64,000 nt of DNA from Rhyacophila brunnea (lineage: Eukaryota; Arthropoda; Insecta; Trichoptera; Rhyacophilidae), in NCBI GenBank assembly GCA_022495005.1, contig JAGYXB010001862.1:248001-312000 (forward strand). The letters run 5' to 3'. The position numbers and the translations under genes are program-made. How positions within the stretch are numbered: the stretch's first letter is position 1; every line of letters begins with the position of its first letter. The notes below the pieces were generated by a model that worked only from the letters and a program-made list of their open reading frames with translations, ran no database searches and was not told the origin of the DNA. Positions 31,829 to 44,260 of the stretch are shown here, piece by piece.

Positions 31829-32544
31829 ATTTTAATAATTTTATTCCTGGATAATTAAATATAAGTAAGTAACATTGTTCTTATCAGAAACAAAATAATT
31901 TACCGTGTATTATTAATTATTATATTAGTATATTGAATTAATGTAGATGTCTACATGTCAGGTGAGCATTTCATTCATCAATTTCAGCAAACTGATTAAA
32001 AGCACATTCCAGGTGTTTGGTAATAAAAGCTGTCTCAGTGGATCGTCGAGTAAAAGGGCGATTTGATAGGCTCCCGGGTTGAATGTATTGTTTTTTGTGT
32101 GGCATCTCGATCCATTCAGAAATCCGTTCGCCGCTAACGTCCATGGAAATGAATCTCCTTCCCGCGGACGATCCTCGATCTCAATAACCGACATAATAAT
32201 GGTAACTTCACGCGTATCGGAAACAATTACCCTCTCGAGTTAATGCTTCGCAGAGGTGCCTTCGAAGGACGATGCGTCAGCGGCGGTCTTAAGCATGTAG
32301 AAAATATACGTAGTTACGGACATAATATTATTTACATTAAAATTGAAAATACAATTTCATTACAGATTAGAAGCCATTGCATTTTTTTAATATTACACCG
32401 AATATGCTATCGGTATTCAATACTCCACAGAATGGAGGTTGTATTAACAGATTTCTGTTTTTATAGGAAATGGATATAAGCTACATGCACAACGTATTAG
32501 GTTCTAGTTCCAAACATATATTAAAAAAACAATATATGAATTTT
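31829..32544. other. Non-coding DNA with a balanced-composition block
   Basis: The block at 31958-32290 is less AT-rich and CpG-containing. It has a minus-strand open frame (31958-32194) reading, for example, IEIEDRPREGDSFPWTLAA. No splice signals or family support it strongly. It could be a conserved element. Confidence 0.3.
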
Positions 32545-32620
32545 TGCCAGACCCGTGATTCAAACCCGGGACCAATTACATTATAAGCCTAACGCGTAAC
32601 CGCTCAGACATCCTTGGCGT
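32545..32620 (-). repeat. tRNA-derived SINE-like head
   Basis: On the minus strand, GTCTGAGCGGTTACGCGTT resembles the A-box region of a Leu/Ser-type tRNA and GGGTTTGAATCACGGG the B box and T-stem. The CTTATAATGT word between them is shared with 3945-4014. It is not a tRNA gene, because the anticodon arm and acceptor stem do not fold well. Confidence 0.6.
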
Positions 32621-32800
32621 TAGGTACATAATAAATATTGTTATACGATTTTATTGAACTGTTTTTACTCAACAACGTTGATGTGAATGATAATTTTTTC
32701 TTTACATTTTTTATACATTATTGTTTTATCACTGGAGGTAATTTAGAGAAAATATACCTAAAGATAGATGCAGAAGACTGTGACCAATTGGCAATTAGAG

Positions 32801-32935
32801 CAGTGGTTATCAACCCTTTTGTTAGGTGGAATTCTTGATACTAAATGAAAAATCTTGAAGAACCCCTACTTTGTTGCCCTTAATATTTTCGCAAGCACTA
32901 GACGTGATACCCTGGGAACATTAACTTAAGTAATT
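32801..32935 (+). mobile_element. hAT-type left terminus (fragment)
   Basis: CAGTGGTTATCAACCCTTTT followed by GAACCCCTACTTTG is the classic appearance of hAT-family MITE termini. A candidate 8-bp duplication (AATTAGAG) precedes it. No right end was found, so the copy is truncated or diverged. Confidence 0.45.
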
Positions 32936-35420
32936 AGTGAAGTAAAAATGTTAGTATTTTTTTTAAGCAAAATACCTTACTAACTTAAAATTATAGGAGT
33001 ACCTATAAGATGGTTATTAGGTACTCACTTCGATAATATAACTCAATATTGGTATTACTATAGGTAATCGAGTACGATGAATATTTGTGTTATCATCATT
33101 AATGCCGAATTCATTGATACTTTTATTGACAATACATATATAGATTGACTCTACATAATATAAATTGTACCTATAGAATGTAGAAAAATCTAAAAAATAT
33201 TTATATATATTTTTACTTATTTACCTAATTAATTGAATAAATAACGGATTAATAATGTAGACTGGTTAAAATATATCTGTGTTTTTATTATAATTTTAAT
33301 ACAATTTTCTTAATAATACTTACATATTGTTTTCATTAGAATAGTATGATAAATATATTATCTGTGCGTGTAAAATGAGAGAATAAGGGAGATACAATGC
33401 ACTAAGTATTACCACGACAGACGAAAGAAAAAATAAGTTTTGGACAGCCATATTGTATGGGAATTTTAATGTTTCTATGTGAATTTAGCCAGTTCAGATT
33501 CTAGTCATTCCTTTTCTCTTTTACTTAACTAATTTTTAAATATTTTCGACATTCCACCGTTTCTTTCCACCATTAAAATTGTTTTTTCATTGTATTACAT
33601 GATAATAATCTCCGTCTCCAAATTCGTGAGTTCGTAATCATCCCCCCGAAAAAAATAAATTGTTTTTGAAGCGATGATTCAACGACATGCGCGAGCAATT
33701 TATAGTACACAAACCATTAACATAAATGCTTCACTGTAAACCGGCGATTTTTTTGATACAGATGTCGCAATCAATTAATCATAAGATTTAAAAGGGGCCA
33801 CGAACAGTTAAAACTAATCGTGCAATTATTAAAGGATTCAATATTTATGTGGATTTCTCACAAATTTAGTAGATAACTATAGAATATTAGACGAAGTATA
33901 ACTCTTAATTAGGCATAATTCTTAATTTGCGATGTACGTTGTTGATATTTTGAATTAATGTTTTACATTTTATTTGTTATCGTGGGGTGCTTCGATAACG
34001 ATAAAAATTGTAATTTACTTTTATTTCAATTATTTGTTCGTAAACACAAACAATATCTAGGTAATATATTATTAATATTAATTACAAGAGGTGATTTTAA
34101 TTTATGTTGGATAAGGATTATTATAAAAATGTGACATGTACTTGATGAAAATAGACTCATCTTAAAGTGCCACGAGTTGACAATTCTCTGACTTAATTAT
34201 TACTGCTTTATCCCCCTATATGATCGCCACTGAGATATATCTTATAGAAGCTTCCAAAGAAAGCATAACCGCCTTTGTTATAGCCCATTAAATTGTTTAA
34301 AAATAGCTCTTTAAACCCGCTTCGAATGTTCGATAATGCGCCGTGAAGGAATGGAGTCGAAGAAAAAAATGATAAACAAAACAACTATTGAGGTAAGTTA
34401 TGTATTATGGCTTGAACTATGAACACGCCCTATTGAATCGTCAAAGATTGTGGAATCTGAAAGTAAAAGCTCAAAATCCCTCAATTTACGCGATGTCAAA
34501 CCGCTGAGCTTTTCAAATGCAACCATACCTACGTGGTGAACTTAACATTATTTTATAATCCATAGTGATGTACGTAATGTTTTTTGGCACCGATCGTGAC
34601 TAATAACAAATAATGCACTCCCATTTCAGGAAAGTATACAACCATTGGAAACGTTTTAATAATTAAAATAAACCGATTGCTTCATAAATATCATACGTCG
34701 CATTCTGATTCAAATGTGGATACAAGCAGGGCCGTCAAAATAGAATCGATACTTCTTGATTGTTACTTTGATATTTTTCTTTTGATACGGATACCGGTAT
34801 TGTTACTTTCTTTCCATGGCGATATTGGTTGTGTGACTTCTTTTTTGAAATGAATTCCTCGCGGACAAGCATTATTTGAATTATTCAAATAATTTGGCGT
34901 CAATACTTTTCTTTCGATACGACGGCATTAGATACAGAGCCGTTTGAAGACATCTGGTGATAAATATTTTCAGCTAATAAATAAAATAGTACTTATCTGA
35001 AAAATAGGAGATAAAAATTAATAATTAAAGAAGTAAAACTAAAATATAATCACAAGTTATGTGATGCGAGACAATTGTTTTTCTAGTGATATATTTTGTC
35101 TATTATAAACTATTTAATCATAACCAACGTTAAATTCATGAAGAAATAGCACATACGAATCTAAAAACAAAACAACAGTGCATGCGAATGACAAAACTGA
35201 GTTTCAAAAGTCACAAGTAAATATATTATGACGTACCTTCAAGTAAAATTTATTTTATCTTTCAAATTATTTTTCAATTCACTTAAAATGCTATTATAAA
35301 TCGGCTGGAATCTAGTAGTTACACAGGTGGCAGGCCAATATATTGCTTAGAAAAGAATCTAGATTCTAGATTCACAAATTTCTTTAAAACATTTCTAGCT
35401 GCCCAATATGTGAGAAATTT
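32936..35420. other. Non-coding DNA
   Basis: Mostly AT-rich. The segment 34290-34930 is more complex in composition but has no reading frame or recognisable element. Confidence 0.45.
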
Positions 35421-35422
35421 TG

Positions 35423-35522
35423 GTGTGGAGTGGGACTTGTTATTTAGTGTACTTAATAGTGGAATATTATGCTATCCTAATTTTAAAATAAGTTAAGACA
35501 ATTTGTCTTGCCCACTCCACAC
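35423..35522. repeat. Short inverted repeat beside the hammerhead
   Basis: GTGTGGAGTGGG (35423-35434) is inversely repeated as CCCACTCCACAC (35511-35522) with about 76 bp between. It sits next to the hammerhead motif and may be part of the same inserted element. Confidence 0.5.
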
Positions 35523-35591
35523 GCGTTGAATATTAGCAAATGCTATATAATTTGTATTGATTTGAGTTTTTTTACTATTCAATTTATTTTT

Positions 35592-35627
35592 TGCGACTCA
35601 GGTTTCGTCTTTCGACATCTTCAGGCA
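35592..35627 (-). ncRNA. Hammerhead ribozyme, complete core (Penelope-like type)
   Basis: On the minus strand, stem I is TGC (35627-35625) pairing with GCA (35594-35592). The core CTGAAGA is at 35624-35618. After a bulged U, stem II GTC/GAC (35616-35614 with 35609-35607) closes a GAAA tetraloop. GAAA (35606-35603) completes the core. Stem III is a C-G pair closing loop CTGA, and the GTC cleavage triplet ends at 35595. All conserved residues (C3, U4, G5, A6, G8, A9, G12, A13, A14, A15.1, U16.1, C17) are present. The short stem III suggests action as a dimer. Such motifs are known in the terminal repeats of Penelope-like retroelements. No RT is present. The stem II bulge leaves activity uncertain. 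Confidence 0.6.
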
Positions 35628-35853
35628 CTATGCGCACTCGCCAATGGCAAATACTCACTGACAACTAAATTGCACGACAAAAAGTTTGGTATTTCGGATT
35701 GAATTTTCTCCAAATGATGAATTTTGAATAATTGCTATCTATCCGGTGGATTTTACTTTTCATTAATTTACAATTAATTCAGCAATCATGCATTTAAAAA
35801 AATCCGCCAATTAAGTTATTTATAAGGTCACTACCTTTTCTCAGTTTTAGCGG

Positions 35854-36224
35854 TTAAGGGTATTTTTTCAGCTGGGGCACGGTCTAAAAGGATCGTGACT
35901 ACGCGACGCTAAGATTGTGCAAATGACGCGTGCAGAACCAAACATAATTTGTCATAAAAATTCAACATGCGTCCATTTAATGTTATGTTTATTGTTCTAT
36001 TAGTAATAATAATAATATATTCATTGAGATGTTTCCTTTTTCAAGTAAATGGGTAACATTTTTAGTCATCTTTACACGATTTAAGAATTAATTCCTCCGA
36101 CGCCATCACAAAACAAATTGACGTGTTCACAGCGAACTTTTGCTCTCCGATTGGCAGCGAGTCCGAAATTTCGTCGCACCTATGGTTAAAAATTATTTGC
36201 CGTTTCACTGAAGTATGCTCTTAA
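35854..36224. mobile_element. piggyBac-like MITE, copy 1
   Basis: This copy aligns end to end with 56889-57264 and shares many words (GATTGTGCAAATGACGCG, CATCTTTACACGATTTA, AAATTATTTGCCGTTTCACT). Both copies begin and end exactly at TTAA (here 35854-35857 and 36221-36224), the target site duplicated by piggyBac-type transposases. The ends are imperfect inverted repeats: TTAAGGGTATTTTTTCAG on the left, and TTAAGAGCATACTTCAG read from the right. There is no coding capacity. Assignment to piggyBac rests on the TTAA boundaries. Confidence 0.75.
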
Positions 36225-37555
36225 TAATTGTCCACTGCGGTTTGTTTCCCCAAACATCCCCAATACATTTCCACAATAATAGTTGATAGTTAAATTAAGA
36301 TATATTTAAGATTGTAACTAGTTTATCCCCGTGCCTTAAAGATAACTTTGTAATATGGATTAGAATTTGTTAAAGCTTAAACTTTCGACATGTCGATATA
36401 ATAGATATTTTTTTCCTGCTTAAGCTATTTCCGGAGGTTATAAGATGACGTTAGGCAGCTAAATGATAATCCGCATTACCATACAAAGCGCCTCAGTTTT
36501 AATGTACTATTGTCTTGTGGAGCTTTTGCGTCGCCATTTGGGATGGTATAGGTGTGGCAATTTAACTTTTAATGGTAACCCAGCGCCCTCGACGGACGCG
36601 GTGTGCAAAGTAGTTAGACCGTGAGACCAAATGCAATTTAAATTTTTGAGCTTTATTTCATCGACTTTCCATGAAAACTCTTGATGCCTAAATGACATAC
36701 ATCGTTATGAAGTTTATTGTATCGAGAATGCAAAGGAAAAATTAATAATATTTTAATTTCAAAAGTATTTATCGATACCTACACAAATTTATTATGAAAA
36801 AAATATTGTGATTTAATAATATCATTTTTCGTTTATTTTATATTATTGTTTTATAGTGATTTTGCGGTGAAATTATTAACATAATATATAAAACGTTTTT
36901 ATGAGAATGTTGATTTTTCTGTAAATAAGAGACGTTAAAAACCTGTAATATGTGAAAAGGCTATATGATGGTTTTTCATTTGGGAGACGATATAACTACT
37001 TAAAACAGTACTTACTAAATAATGTAGCTTACGTTCGTAAAGTTCGCTTAATGTTCAACCAATAACGTACAAGGCATGGTAAATAACATGGTTGATATTT
37101 ATCATTTACGTATCTATTTTTAGCTATAGTATTCGTATTTTTAATAAACCTTGGTTATAACTTATAACATCACATATTTTTATAATGGTAGATATCTGAG
37201 GCTGTTAGACTCTGTACATTATAATATTATTAAAAAAAACAGGTAGGTAGCGAGAGTTTATCTTAATGGAGTATTTGTAATAGCTCCTATAAGATGACTA
37301 CGTACATTGAAGGTATTACGTACTAATTAAAATGAAAAATGTTACATTTATATGAAGGGTTTACTAAACTGTGCGGTATAATATAAACGAATAGGAAATA
37401 TAAAAAGAAACATTAAGACTCTCATTGGATGTTTTAACAGCTCAACGACAATTATTTATAATATAGAAGATGGCAACGTACCACGCGTGGAATTATAGTA
37501 CCTACTGAAACACATCACAGAAACATCCAGGCTTCAGAAAATCACATAATATATG
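36225..37555. other. AT-rich non-coding DNA
   Basis: A small CpG-containing block at 36510-36640 is unassigned. Nothing else is recognised. Confidence 0.45.
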
Positions 37556-37632
37556 TTATGTAACCAAGATCGAACCCAAAACCCTTGATATGAGATACCT
37601 ACCAGTATATTGCGAAATCGTCTACGTAGGCC
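37556..37632 (-). repeat. tRNA-derived SINE-like head
   Basis: On the minus strand, GGGTTCGATCTTGG is a good B box and CGATTTCGCAATATACTGG lies in the A-box position. The fold is poor, so it is a SINE relic. Confidence 0.45.
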
Positions 37633-38115
37633 TATAATAATAAAATAAAAATATGCCTTTTGGCAATGTTGATTTTAGTTTTTGGCGTATAGAACAATTT
37701 ATCAATAAAATTTGTTACATGCATAATTCTGTACTTTGTAATTTTACCTACTCGTATGTAGGGTACCACAAATTGAAACAAATGTAAATATTCCTAATAT
37801 TACGGTTTGTTGTCAGTGACTTCTAATATGATATTATATGGTTATTGGTTACGTGTATCTTTATATTATATTTTATAAAACAAGTATCATATAATGGCAT
37901 TTAAAAAATTTAATATTCTTTGTAGATTCCTAATTTATCATTCTTTGAATGCATTTTTTTCTTACTCTATGTTTTTTGAAGCCATATTCAAGATTGTGTT
38001 TGTAAATTAGTGCACTTATAATGACATTGTAAAAGCATGTTCTTGCAATAATATGTACCTAAGTAGTATTAAATAGTCTTTATTATAACGTTTTTGATAT
38101 TTAATTTGTGATATG
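37633..38115. other. AT-rich non-coding DNA
   Basis: No gene or repeat is recognised. Confidence 0.5.
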
Positions 38116-38134
38116 TTCACTCAACATGGATTCT

Positions 38135-38512
38135 CAACACACGAGAGATCCAAAAATTGAGAGTTGCGCAACTTGGCATGGGAAGGTGCATGTTGGGCAT
38201 AACGCGTAAGGACCGCAGAAGAAACCAATGGATAAGAAAGCAAACAAGAGTGAAAGATGTGATAGAGGTCACCAAATTGATGAAATAGCGGTGGGCCGGA
38301 CACATTGCACGGCGAATGGACTCATTCAGTGGTACCCGAGGGGCACTAAGCGGCCACAGGGGCGCCCCAAAACCCGCTGGATTGACGAACTTGTCAGGTT
38401 TGGTGGAAGTACGTGGCAGAGAAAAACAAGGAACCGAGAAAAGTGGAGGGAGCTAGGGGAGGCCTTCATCCAGCAGTGGATCGACCCGGGCTGAAAATAT
38501 ATATATGTTCAC
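38135..38512 (+). pseudogene. RTE-like LINE C-terminal fragment (broken)
   Basis: This is the C-terminal end of a LINE endonuclease-reverse transcriptase of a type abundant in insect genomes. The plus strand reads VAQLGMGRCMLGITRKDRRR, then KQTRVKDVIEVTKLMK, a stop, and RWAGHIARRMD. After a frame shift it reads RPQGRPKTRWIDELV and KWRELGEAFIQQW. The pattern WAGHIARR ... GRP-x-TRW-x-D-x-L ... WR-x-LGEA-x-x-QQW is diagnostic of the family. The catalytic RT and endonuclease are missing. An AATATATATATG tail follows the stop, like the microsatellite tail of such LINEs. The clade assignment is from memory. Confidence 0.7.
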
Positions 38513-41175
38513 TTAAAATAATTGAAATATATGTAAATTTTCTTGAATTCTAATGCCAAACATTTTTTTCACTTCTAACATAGTATATAATATTTCATTA
38601 AGAATATCTTATAGTTCAATATTAACTTACAGTATTACGTACATATGTACCTACATTTTCATGCAATTTCAACTGCATTTTCTATAAGTCTATGCCAAAG
38701 ATAAATTATCCAACTTTTGAAAAGATTTACATAAAGTTCTAGTTCTAGCTACACAAAGCAAAATAATTGCCTTTATAAAAAGTACACCCTCTTATTTCAC
38801 AAATTTATTCTGGACTTATAAAAATACTTTGCAGGTACTAAGTTTGCAAATAAAAATAAAAGATTTTTATTTGATACCTACGTGAGATTCCATCTCCCTT
38901 TGGTGTTGGAAAAAATCCTGATGTTAAAAAGAGACGGCGCCGTGTTTTCAGTTAAATAAAATTAATCTTATCGAGAGAGCCATATTTCTCGACATCACCT
39001 CCATAGTTCTCGGCGTGTTTGGCTTCAATGGGTTAAGAGAAAATACTTCCATCCCCCTTTCTTGAGGAAAATGTACATAGAGTAAGAATGAGATGGCAAG
39101 TAAATCGCAATGCTAATTTTAATTACTAGAGAGGTTCAAACTTTTATTTAAGCAAGGGATGGAAAGATTTATAAATACTCTTGCAATATAAGGGAGAAGA
39201 AAAGTTTTGGTTTGAGATCTATGTAAGTTTACGTTAAAGAGGAGACAGTCATTGAATATTACTAAAATATTAAAAAATAATATCAAAATTTTATGACTAA
39301 AAAAATGAGCGGAATGAATTTTAAGAATATTAAATAAACATGTACCTACATATGGATTAATAACATTAATAATTTCAAATAATATAAAGGTATTGTTAAA
39401 ATGTATGATATTATAATACCTAGCGTTGAAAATGTAGTTGAACAATTTAATAATAAATTATATAGTATTATATATTTTTTACCGTCTCGTTTGTTATTGT
39501 CCACCCTAGATTCCTCATTTTAGTGCTTTAGATTTTTTTTTAAATATATTGACGTCTGCGTCATTAGCAAAAAAAAAAATTAAAACTTCCAATACTTTAG
39601 TTGTAGTAATCGATATACTGTTTGTACAAAATTCTTTATAATAGGTACTTAAATATTAATGTTATAGAATATAGAACGGTTACCTATTCTACATATTTAA
39701 AAAAAAAACTTACTATACTTATTACATATATTTACTAACATTGTGTATTAAAAAAAAGGTTTATTACTTAGACTCAAGTTAGAGGCTATAAGAAAATGCA
39801 AATTTAATTTAATATTCCTCTAATTATTGCTACACTAATATGATGTTTAAAGAAATTTTGAAATAATAATTGAGTATCTCTGTATCTATCATAAAGTAGT
39901 GAAAGTTTGATGTATAAGTATTAAACAACCAATTAATTTTTTTTTTACCATCTTATGCTTCACAATCTTAGTGCCAAGAAGAGAAATATTTATCAGACTT
40001 TTCCAGGTATTCCGTAATATTCGGCGCAATGTCCCGAAGGCGGAAATGGGGAGGCGTCCGGATGCCATTTCTGTGTTAATGAATGTTCCTCCAGAACATA
40101 AATTATGCACCGCGACGGCTCTAATATTATTTGCATTTATATGTTTTTCTCTTCCAAGTAACAGCTTTTCTCTCCTTATAGGTATAACCAGTGCTGGTTT
40201 TCAACCGGAATGAACCTGAGTATCTATCTAAAAATACACAATCCGGAATGGTATCCAAGATCTTGTTAACGTACTTATTGGTAAGTACTGAATATTGTGT
40301 ATTTATAAATAGTAATTTTTTATCATGTTGTTATGATATTATCTACTCTAGGTGACTGCTATATCTGAGTAATAACCATCTCATAAAAAAATAATTATTG
40401 AAAGTTAACAAATACACACTTACTATTTATTTATTGACGTCACGTTTAAAATAAAATTTATTTTTAATATATTAAAATAATTTTTTTTGTTCTGTATAAA
40501 ATTGTAGGTAAGTAGGTACTTATTATTATAAATTTTATTTTCCTACCAATACTAATAATAACTTTGTATTCTCTTCTTCTCTTTTGTGAGGGTAATATTT
40601 TGTTATAATGTAGTTCTCATGTTGTGTACGTCTTGAATTTAGATTTGTGATGTCTACAAAGTTTTGTTTCTTAAAGAAATATAAAAAATAAGCATAAAAT
40701 TATATAATTAATTATAAGTATTTACCTACCTAACTATTTATAATAATTTACAATTAAAAATTTAAACAATGTCTGTCACCTTTATAAAAATAAGTAGCCT
40801 GTGGAAGAAAATATAACTATAATACCTATCAGTTAAATAGTATGTTAGATTACTGCCACTAATTAAAAATATTCCCCTAGAATCCCAAAATAAAATAACA
40901 AGAAATAATAAAAAAATACCTACCTATTGCATATTACATTAATGCACCACCAAAAATAGACTGAGCTAGCCCTACTTATAGATAATTGGGGGGGTTGGAA
41001 GAATGGAATCCAAACCTAATCTAACCTAGCAAATAATGCAGTATAGTCGGCTAATTACAAAATTTCTTTGCTTTGGCTTCATGTAAACTGACAATAATCA
41101 ACTAATGTTTTAGAATAATATGTTTTGAAAGAATATTGTATTACAGGTACCCAATATACCACAAATTTAGATTCT

Positions 41176-41290
41176 TAGTCGATGGCTATTTCGGTTGTTA
41201 CACCATTATCAAGAATACCTAGCACTGTCTCGATAGTATTTGTAAAATCGACTTCTAAAAAATAAATGCAATCTAAATTAATTTATATTT
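41176..41290 (+). repeat. Partial copy of a foldback-element family
   Basis: CGATGGCTATTTCGGTTGTT followed by ACACCATTATCAAGA matches the left arm of the foldback at 59499-59856 (CGATAGCTGTTTCGGTTGTA). Only part of one arm survives. Confidence 0.5.
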
Positions 41291-42948
41291 TCTCTATGAG
41301 TAGAACACTATTTCATTGTGTCGGCAGCCATCAGATTTGTATGTTTACTATATAATCTAGCATTATTCAAATCGATATTCCGGTACATATTTTTATAGAA
41401 AAATAGCACTGGTTATACCTACACCGTGGAGTGAAAATTTATCCACGGCCGCCGCCTGTTTGTATGAACTTTTCTCAAAGCGTATTGATTCAGTGCTGTG
41501 CCAAAGTTGAACTGGTTTTAAAATTTTCAATGTAAAAATGTTAATTTATTACAAGCTCTCGCAGAATTTATTACTGTTATTTGTTTTGCTGAATTTCATT
41601 TGAGAATATAAATAAAGAATACGTTTAATAAAAGGCTTTAGGATATTTATGAAGTAAAAACGTAAATTAACAGAGGCTTGATTATTTTTGTAGAACTAGG
41701 GATACAAATTATTAGCTGGCACTCAGTAAAGAAATCTCTCTTCTTAATTTGAAACGAAAACGGCAATATCCATTTCGACCAATAAGATATCAAACCTTTA
41801 TCATGATGTGACGTCACTATAAAATTCATAAGACAGTCGATGCTGATTTATGGATACAAATAATTTATTATTCTGTAACCAAGGTTTTAATGGGTACCTA
41901 CTTGGCTAGTATCGAAACTGTGGATGTGTATGGTGATTTGAAACAAAATCAGGAATATTTACAAATTGAGGCTGTGTTATGTACATAATTTGAAAATACA
42001 TCAGAAGCATATCTATTGGAAAAGATCTTGAAATAAAAATGGCGCCTACCAGAACTTAACTAGTAGGCATGCAACTAAAGTGCTTTACAAATTTTGCTAA
42101 TATTGGCGACTGGGTTTTGTGAACATACATAATTTGACAAACTTAAGAATGATACATATTAGAAAATAATTTTAAATGTCATTCGTCGGCAACGAAGTAT
42201 TTTATGTATTACCTAAATTAAATTTATGTGTATTGCTTTCTTAAAATATGTGTTTTTTGTTAATCTCTCAGTATTCATCTTTCTGGAAATTGCCACTATT
42301 GTTATAATAGTGTTATAATATTTATATAAGTTTTAATTATTTTTAGTTGAAATTACGTAACTAAATTATACAAACATCAATAATAAACTGAACTTTTTAA
42401 TAATGGTAATATCGTTAATCGTGAAAAATAATACAAAAAAAGTTTAAAACAAACTTACGTATGATTGTGTTGGTTCGGTGTAAAATTTCCCTGTACGCCG
42501 GTAAAAATAAAGCAACATCCAATACTTGAATTGCATTCTGGTATTCGGCGAAATTTTCGCTGTCGAAGAATTTAATTTGAAATTGATGAAATGGAATGGA
42601 TGGTTTGAATCGAGTTCTGGCAGTAATGCGGGGAGCATGAACACTGTAAGGCCGAGCTTAGAGGGTACATTTTGCAAGCAGGCCAGATCATGCCATATAT
42701 ATATTTGATGAAATTTAACGGGTAGTAACACTCCGTGCATATTTGAATAGTAATCCCATAAGCAAATAGATTGCTTTTTTTAAAGTATTTTTTTAAACTA
42801 TCGTAATAATGGCATAGTAGACAATTCAAAACAGATAAAGAACGAAAACTATAATACGGGTGATGATTTCTTCTGATTAATTTTGACAAGTTTATAATGA
42901 TTTTTATAAAATCTTTTTAACCTTTTTATTAATTAATTATATCGCATA

Positions 42949-42956
42949 GTTACAAT
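42949..42956 (+). repeat. Left 8-bp target duplication of the CCCGGG-type hAT element
   Basis: GTTACAAT is repeated exactly at 43618-43625, just outside the two ends of the element. Confidence 0.85.
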
Positions 42957-43617
42957 TAGTGATTCCAATCCCGGGATCCCGAACTATTTTCGATACCTAT
43001 GAATCCCGGGATTGGTAAACATAATCCCAAAACTTTCGGGATTGATTTTTTTTATCAATTTTTATAGAAAATAAATTAAAAACCAAAATATAACAGAAAA
43101 AATACTTTTAATAACATATAACTATATTAGAAATAAACTGAATTTGAATGAAGTTTGAATTATTACCCATGTATTGCAAATTCATTTTGTTTTTTCACAT
43201 AAATTAATAAAAATGAGAAAGATTGTAAAAAACAATGCTTCACACTTTTAATCCTTACAGCCCGAACGCCACAGCTGTTGTGTCCTGATTGAGGGCCATT
43301 ATATATAATTAGCATGTTATTTAAATGTGGTAATTAAGAAGTAATTAAATGCCCTGCAGTGAACCGATTCACTGAGGATCTAAAGTGATTCCACCATGAT
43401 ATCATACGTTTTACGACAGTTTCATATTTGACTGACTAATTAGATTTATGAAGCGGAAAGGCCATAGTATAAATTATAGTAGATTTATTTTTGACCGATT
43501 TTATCAACGTTATTTGTACATTTATAAAAATTAAATATTAACTATTGAAAAAAATGCCAATCCCGGGATTGTCAAATTGCAATCCCAAAATCCCGGGATC
43601 AAGATTTGGATTCCCGA
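42957..43617. mobile_element. hAT-like non-autonomous element with CCCGGG subterminal repeats
   Basis: The 661-bp element is flanked by an 8-bp duplication (GTTACAAT). Ends are short imperfect inverted repeats: TAGTGATTCCA on the left, and TCGGGAATCCA read from the right, 8 of 11 matching. Near both ends are copies of the palindrome AATCCCGGGATT and its variants (for example 42966, 43003 and 43560). These look like the subterminal transposase-binding repeats of hAT elements. The interior is AT-rich and non-coding. It would depend on a transposase made elsewhere. Confidence 0.82.
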
Positions 43618-43625
43618 GTTACAAT
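43618..43625 (+). repeat. Right 8-bp target duplication of the CCCGGG-type hAT element
   Basis: GTTACAAT, identical to 42949-42956. Confidence 0.85.
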
Positions 43626-44100
43626 AAATTATATTTTTATTTCGATAGAATTTCTTATATAATTACTGCCTACCTTTATCGGAACTACGGTTAATCTGTG
43701 ATATCATTTAATTATACTTGACAATAAATTTGTAAATAAACTCATTATATTAATATTGATAGTTGGTACGAAATGATTATTTAAGGTTTAACTATAGGTA
43801 CCTTACCGATAAGTTATCAAATATAGGTATATTAATAATTGCACCGTTGCTGTATTCTTCCGTCCCTATGAATGTTGCGTAATATTGCATATAATAATAA
43901 TACAACCAAAAAACAATTAACAAAACCCTATTGTTATTTTTTTATATAAACTGTGAAAATAAATATAGTGTAGTATAAAAGTCAGCGTTTGAATAATTTT
44001 GCTTACAAAACTGGCACTTACATCTTACTAAAATTGCTTTTAGAGATTTTTGTAGGGAAATCGCAGAAGACTCTTATCTGGGAGAAAATTCAACATATTA
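43626..44100. other. AT-rich non-coding DNA
   Basis: No gene or repeat is recognised. Confidence 0.5.
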
Positions 44101-44102
44101 AT

Positions 44103-44260
44103 AATTGAGTGAGCATTTACTTGGTAGAATTCCATTTCACAAAATGATACTTAATATAAATTGTATTAAATTAAAAAAAAAAAAAACTAGTTTTGATAAT
44201 GGTGTTACAACCGAAATATGGATCGACTTAAAAACGGTAGAATTTTATGTAGTTTATTAT
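44103..44260 (+). repeat. Member of the 59.5-kb foldback family
   Basis: TGAGCATTTACTTGGTAGAATTCCATTT-type sequence (44109-44136) matches 59461-59491 almost base for base. The second half (TTTTGATAATGGTGTTACAA at about 44192, then GGTAGAATTTTATG) matches the right arm of that element. It is a shorter, diverged copy without coding capacity. Confidence 0.6.

Larger units (their letters stand above)
38513..42956. other. Long non-coding stretch
   Basis: Mostly AT-rich. A block at 39990-40100 is open on both strands and CpG-containing, and could be conserved non-coding DNA. At 40980-41030 the words GGGGGGGTTGG and CCTAATCTAACCTAG (telomere-like on the minus strand) occur. A partial copy of the 59.5-kb foldback family lies at 41176-41290. 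The block 42440-42740 has an open frame on each strand but no recognisable protein. Confidence 0.4.

Noticed and set aside
32545..32620. Functional tRNA-Leu or tRNA-Ser gene
   Set aside because: A- and B-box-like words exist, but the acceptor and anticodon stems do not pair and the sequence shares a SINE-type middle with 3945-4014.
34725..34935. CAGGGCCGT at 34728 as a transposon terminus
   Set aside because: The nearby GCCGTTTGAAG at about 34940 is in direct and not inverted orientation. No duplication or inverted partner was found.
38117..38305. Minus-strand frames at the RTE-like fragment
   Set aside because: The plus strand carries the LINE motifs. The minus frames are shadows.
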